DNA of 64,000 nucleotides from Sphingobacteriales bacterium (GTDB taxonomy: Bacteria > Bacteroidota > Bacteroidia > Chitinophagales > Chitinophagaceae): NCBI GenBank assembly GCA_003963365.1, contig RXJG01000001.1, positions 477,676-541,675 of the forward strand, in the 5' to 3' direction. Made by a program: the position numbers and the translations under genes. Below, one piece after another: positions 61,686 to 64,000 of this stretch (positions within the stretch are counted from its first letter, which is position 1; each line of letters begins with the position of its first letter). Under the pieces are notes generated by a model. The model ran no database searches, had not been told where the DNA came from, and saw only the letters and a list, made by a program, of their open reading frames with translations.

Positions 61686-62630
61686 TTATTTTTTTAACCG
61701 TGCTATAGGTCTAACCAGTGGTTTGAACAGACGGGCTAAAGAATCAATAACCCTAGTTGAATCTGTTAATGAACCATTGATGGGCATAAGTACATTAAAA
61801 TGAGTGGAATCCTGCACTTCAACAAACACTTTATGCCCGTAACTGGTTAACTCTTTCTGTCTTGCGTTAGCACTTTTAGCATAAGTATATTGACGGAGCT
61901 GTACTGCATAGGCATAAACAACCGAGTCTGGAATGGCGGCTATGGAAGTCCGCCTGGTTACCAGTGTATCTGTTTTTTTTACAGATGCTGTATCGGTTGC
62001 TTTATTTACTGTATTTGAGGTATCAGAAGTGGAGGATTCATTTGATATAGCGGCATTTTCCTTTTGACCTTTATTGGCCAATACAAAATAATATATACCC
62101 CAACCAGCAATAGCCAGTACTAAAACGGTGGCTAAAAGAATTAACCATTTTTTTGAAGTACGTCTCAAACCTTCCTCATAATCAAACTCTTTTTCAATAG
62201 ATGAAAAGTTGGGTTCCTCAATTGTTTTATCTCTCAGTTTATGTTCAGCAGGAGCAGTTTCCAGTTTGGCAGGAATGATTTGTCCGGCAGTAAATTGAAT
62301 ACCATCTCTTGTTTTATTTAATGAGCCTATACCGGGAATAATAAATGGTTTACCAATATTCAGTAATTGTTTGCCGGTAGATAGAAAAGTATCAAGGTCA
62401 CTTATTGCCAAAGGTTTCATTTTACCAGTCGTTTTCACGAGATGATTTACCAGCTCGGTATCATCCTGTGCCTTTAAATCGGGGGTAAACTGTATAGCAT
62501 TGGGTAATAATGAGGGGTCTGCTTTATCATAAATATTAACCGCTGGGTCAAGTGTAAAATGTCCAATTCCGGGAAGCGTAAGTTTTTTGGTTTCGTATAA
62601 AAAAAGAGATAGACTTTCCTGTACTTTCAT
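61686..62630 (-). CDS. CCDC81-like HU domain protein with membrane segment and SPOR-like C terminus
   Basis: 314 aa. Residues 1-130 carry two HU-like modules of the prokaryotic CCDC81 type (LFLYETKKLTLPGIGHFTLD and KQLLNIGKPFIIPGIGSL). A single membrane helix follows near 170-188 (WLILLATVLVLAIAGWGIYYF), then a Ser/Thr-rich linker and a C-terminal SPOR-like fold (YAVQLRQYTYAKSANARQKELTSYG). HU domains usually bind DNA, while SPOR domains bind peptidoglycan, so the protein might tie DNA to the envelope; that is an inference. It is first in a two-gene unit with its own -7 box. Confidence 0.75.
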   Translation of the reverse strand: MKVQESLSLFLYETKKLTLPGIGHFTLDPAVNIYDKADPSLLPNAIQFTPDLKAQDDTELVNHLVKTTGKMKPLAISDLDTFLSTGKQLLNIGKPFIIPGIGSLNKTRDGIQFTAGQIIPAKLETAPAEHKLRDKTIEEPNFSSIEKEFDYEEGLRRTSKKWLILLATVLVLAIAGWGIYYFVLANKGQKENAAISNESSTSDTSNTVNKATDTASVKKTDTLVTRRTSIAAIPDSVVYAYAVQLRQYTYAKSANARQKELTSYGHKVFVEVQDSTHFNVLMPINGSLTDSTRVIDSLARLFKPLVRPIARLKK

Positions 62631-62700
62631 TTTGTTGGTTTGTAATTCTTCCGGCCATCAACGGCGGGAAAAAGGTTGTTTCATAAGCATAATAACAGAA

Positions 62701-62708
62701 CAAATTTA
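62701..62708 (-). promoter_or_regulatory. Candidate -7 box (TAAATTTG) for the HU/SPOR gene
   Basis: Minus strand TAAATTTG matches TAnnTTTG, about 70 bases before the start. It also lies in the divergent region shared with the next gene. Confidence 0.45.
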
Positions 62709-62767
62709 ATGGAATCAAAATGAATTCCATAATTAATTCCCCTTTTAAGAATCGCTTTTATTAAACG

Positions 62768-62775
62768 TACTTTTG
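62768..62775 (+). promoter_or_regulatory. Candidate -7 box (TACTTTTG) for the 103-aa gene
   Basis: TACTTTTG matches TAnnTTTG, 15 bases before the ATG at 62791. Confidence 0.45.
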
Positions 62776-62790
62776 CCGGAAATAAATTAA

Positions 62791-63102
62791 ATGCTGAGTA
62801 CAGACGAAAAAGATTTTATCAAATACTGGGAAGAAAACCGGGAGAAGAACAAACACTGGACCAATCATCTTAAAACCGGTATTATGTATGGGTTAATATT
62901 TGCCCTGCCAATCCTTATTAATTATCTATCCGGGTGGTTTACCAATATCCGGTTTAACTTACCGGGTACGCTGTTGTTTATTAGTATTGCGGTGGCGGCC
63001 GTTGTTTTTTTCTTCGCCTTTTTTTATCAACGGTACCGTTGGGAAAGAAATGAACAACTGTATGATGAACTTAGGGCGAAAGAAAAAAAAAGTAATAACT
63101 AA
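62791..63102 (+). CDS. Small two-helix membrane protein
   Basis: 103 aa. Two membrane segments are clear: TGIMYGLIFALPILINYLSGW and GTLLFISIAVAAVVFFFAFF. The N terminus is charged (LSTDEKDFIKYWEENREKNKH) and the C terminus basic (RAKEKKSNN). I do not recognise a family. It is followed by an FKBP lipoprotein gene after 66 bases with a separate -7 box. The codon use and promoter make it a likely real gene. The function is unknown. Confidence 0.7.
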   Translation: MLSTDEKDFIKYWEENREKNKHWTNHLKTGIMYGLIFALPILINYLSGWFTNIRFNLPGTLLFISIAVAAVVFFFAFFYQRYRWERNEQLYDELRAKEKKSNN

Positions 63103-63146
63103 CGCATCGGTTTACCTGCTACATCAATCATTTAAACTGATTAGAT

Positions 63147-63154
63147 TATATTTG
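63147..63154 (+). promoter_or_regulatory. Candidate -7 box (TATATTTG) for the FKBP lipoprotein gene
   Basis: TATATTTG matches TAnnTTTG, 14 bases before the ATG at 63169. Confidence 0.5.
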
Positions 63155-63168
63155 TAAAAATAATATCC

Positions 63169-63660
63169 ATGATAAAAAAATTATTGCCGGCCTTTGCAGC
63201 ACTTTTAATAGTAATTTTTTACTCTTCCTGCAGGGTTATAGATAATGGCTGTGGGTTTGTACTTGATCCCGCCATTAAAGCACCCGATTCTGAAATTGTA
63301 CGCCTGGATAAATTCATTACGGATAACGGAATTACAGGCTTCACCAAACATTCCAGTGGATTATATTACAAGATTACAAACCCGGGAACAGGAAACTTTC
63401 CTGATCAGTGTAATTTAGTGGGAGTAACCTATACCGGCAAATTAACCAATGGAACTGTTTTCGATGCGTCAGCCACTACAGTATATCTTTCTTTAAAGGA
63501 TTTAATTTTAGGCTGGCGGGTTGGTTTACCTTTAATAAAATCCGGTGGTTCTATTCAACTTTATATTCCGCCTGATTTTGGATATGGCAATAAGGCTAGT
63601 GGTTCAATTCCGGCCAATTCAATCCTTTATTTTGATGTAAGTTTAAATGCAGTAAAATAA
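63169..63660 (+). CDS. FKBP-type peptidyl-prolyl isomerase lipoprotein
   Basis: 163 aa. The lipoprotein signal ends in the lipobox FYSSC at about residue 20. The rest is an FKBP domain: VGVTYTGKLTNGTVFDAS (near residue 85-103), IKSGGSIQLYIPPDFGYGNKASGSIPANSILYFDVSL. These contain the conserved YTG, FD, PPxxGYG and SIPANSxLxFDV residues. It probably helps folding of exported proteins at the membrane surface. Its length fits a one-domain FKBP with a short spacer. A terminator hairpin follows the stop. Confidence 0.93.
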   Translation: MIKKLLPAFAALLIVIFYSSCRVIDNGCGFVLDPAIKAPDSEIVRLDKFITDNGITGFTKHSSGLYYKITNPGTGNFPDQCNLVGVTYTGKLTNGTVFDASATTVYLSLKDLILGWRVGLPLIKSGGSIQLYIPPDFGYGNKASGSIPANSILYFDVSLNAVK

Positions 63661-63682
63661 TTTGTTCTTAGCCAACTGGTTT

Positions 63683-63714
63683 GCCCCGGAGTAATTATTG
63701 CTTCGGGCTTTTTT
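63683..63714 (+). terminator. Intrinsic terminator after FKBP gene
   Basis: A stem of GCCCCGGAG with CTTCGGGC (one bulge and one G-T pair), followed by TTTTTT. It separates the FKBP gene from the serine dehydratase gene. Confidence 0.7.
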
Positions 63715-63737
63715 ATACTTTTACAAAAACACATCAC

Positions 63738-64000
63738 TTGCCACACGAACCGATTTCAGTTTTTGATATGTTTAAAATAGGCGTGGGGCCATCCAGTTCT
63801 CACACCCTTGGGCCATGGAGGGCTGCCCAGCGTTTTCTCCAAACTATTGAAGATAATAACCGCCTGCAGGATGTAGTAAATGTGGAAGTTTTATTATATG
63901 GATCGCTGGCTAAAACCGGCAAAGGCCATGGAACTGATATTGCTATTTTATTAGGTTTAAGCGGAGATGACCCGGTAACCTTTGATGTACACAACATCAA
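63738..64000 (+). CDS. sdaA: L-serine dehydratase (partial, 5' end only)
   Basis: The window ends inside this gene; 87 codons are visible. It starts at a TTG ([23 protein letters not shown]), with a later ATG inside the conserved segment, so TTG is preferred. [28 protein letters not shown] is the classic opening of iron-sulphur L-serine ammonia-lyases (beta domain), followed by [19 protein letters not shown]. The enzyme converts L-serine to pyruvate and ammonia. Whether it is a single-chain or two-chain form cannot be told from the part seen. Confidence 0.9.
   Translation, partial: MPHEPISVFDMFKIGVGPSSSHTLGPWRAAQRFLQTIEDNNRLQDVVNVEVLLYGSLAKTGKGHGTDIAILLGLSGDDPVTFDVHNI

Noticed and set aside
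1-64000. CRISPR array
   Set aside because: The only regular repeat (47751-48002) has a 21-base period with no separate spacers, and no cas gene is present.

Overview
The window looks like a piece of a Bacteroidota chromosome, most likely family Chitinophagaceae. The reasons are its AT-rich DNA, TAnnTTTG-type promoter motifs in place of clear Shine-Dalgarno sites, a SusC-style TonB receptor with an N-terminal carboxypeptidase-regulatory-like domain, a type IX secretion C-terminal signal, DUF3857/transglutaminase proteins, an HU-type CCDC81 domain protein, the NagB-PIG-L fusion and the Bacteroidota form of topoisomerase IV. The genus is an inference; no marker search was possible. Most genes are ordinary chromosomal housekeeping genes.

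Layout. 0-10 kb: exported or surface proteins (a TPR plus actin-fold protein, a beta-helix pectate-lyase-like protein, a TonB receptor, a glycine-rich type IX secreted protein). 10-17 kb: aspartate kinase, a VOC protein, fructose-bisphosphatase, an amino acid permease, DoxX and a DUF2027/Smr protein. 17-24 kb: an ABC-F ATPase, YitT, MiaE, a Dabb protein, two very small overlapping genes, an amidohydrolase. 24.4-29.2 kb: leuC-leuD-cimA-leuB, where the synthase looks like citramalate synthase rather than LeuA, so the operon may run the pyruvate route to 2-oxobutyrate (isoleucine) as well as serving leucine synthesis. 29-38 kb: an SDR plus two 2-oxoglutarate oxygenase-like genes, an Omp85-type barrel, a sphingomyelin-synthase-like PAP2 protein, tRNA-Arg(ACG), and an amino-sugar pair (NagB-PIG-L fusion and GH20 hexosaminidase). 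38-47 kb: an orphan phage/contractile-type tail tube protein, two DUF3857 proteins, and a tight operon for 5-oxoproline use (pxpB-pxpC-pxpA plus a NRAMP-fold carrier without the metal ligands). 47.5-49.7 kb: an accessory island holding a frameshifted AraC remnant, a twelve-unit 21-bp tandem repeat, hairpins and a HEPN-like gene. 49.7-55.2 kb: topoisomerase IV (parE, a DUF1835 gene, parC). 55.3-64 kb: thioredoxin, a DUF418 membrane protein, DNA polymerase III alpha, lysoplasmalogenase, HU/SPOR-like protein, a small membrane protein, an FKBP lipoprotein and the start of L-serine dehydratase.

The intergenic DNA is unusual. Several dispersed repeat families recur, and one 54-bp element is found both between genes and in frame inside the ABC-F gene (52 of 54 bases identical). 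The most novel-looking material is that element, the 21-bp array with the neighbouring HEPN-like gene, the NRAMP-fold carrier in the pxp operon, the small overlapping gene pair between direct repeats, and the lone tail tube gene. No CRISPR array, rRNA, complete insertion sequence or prophage was seen.
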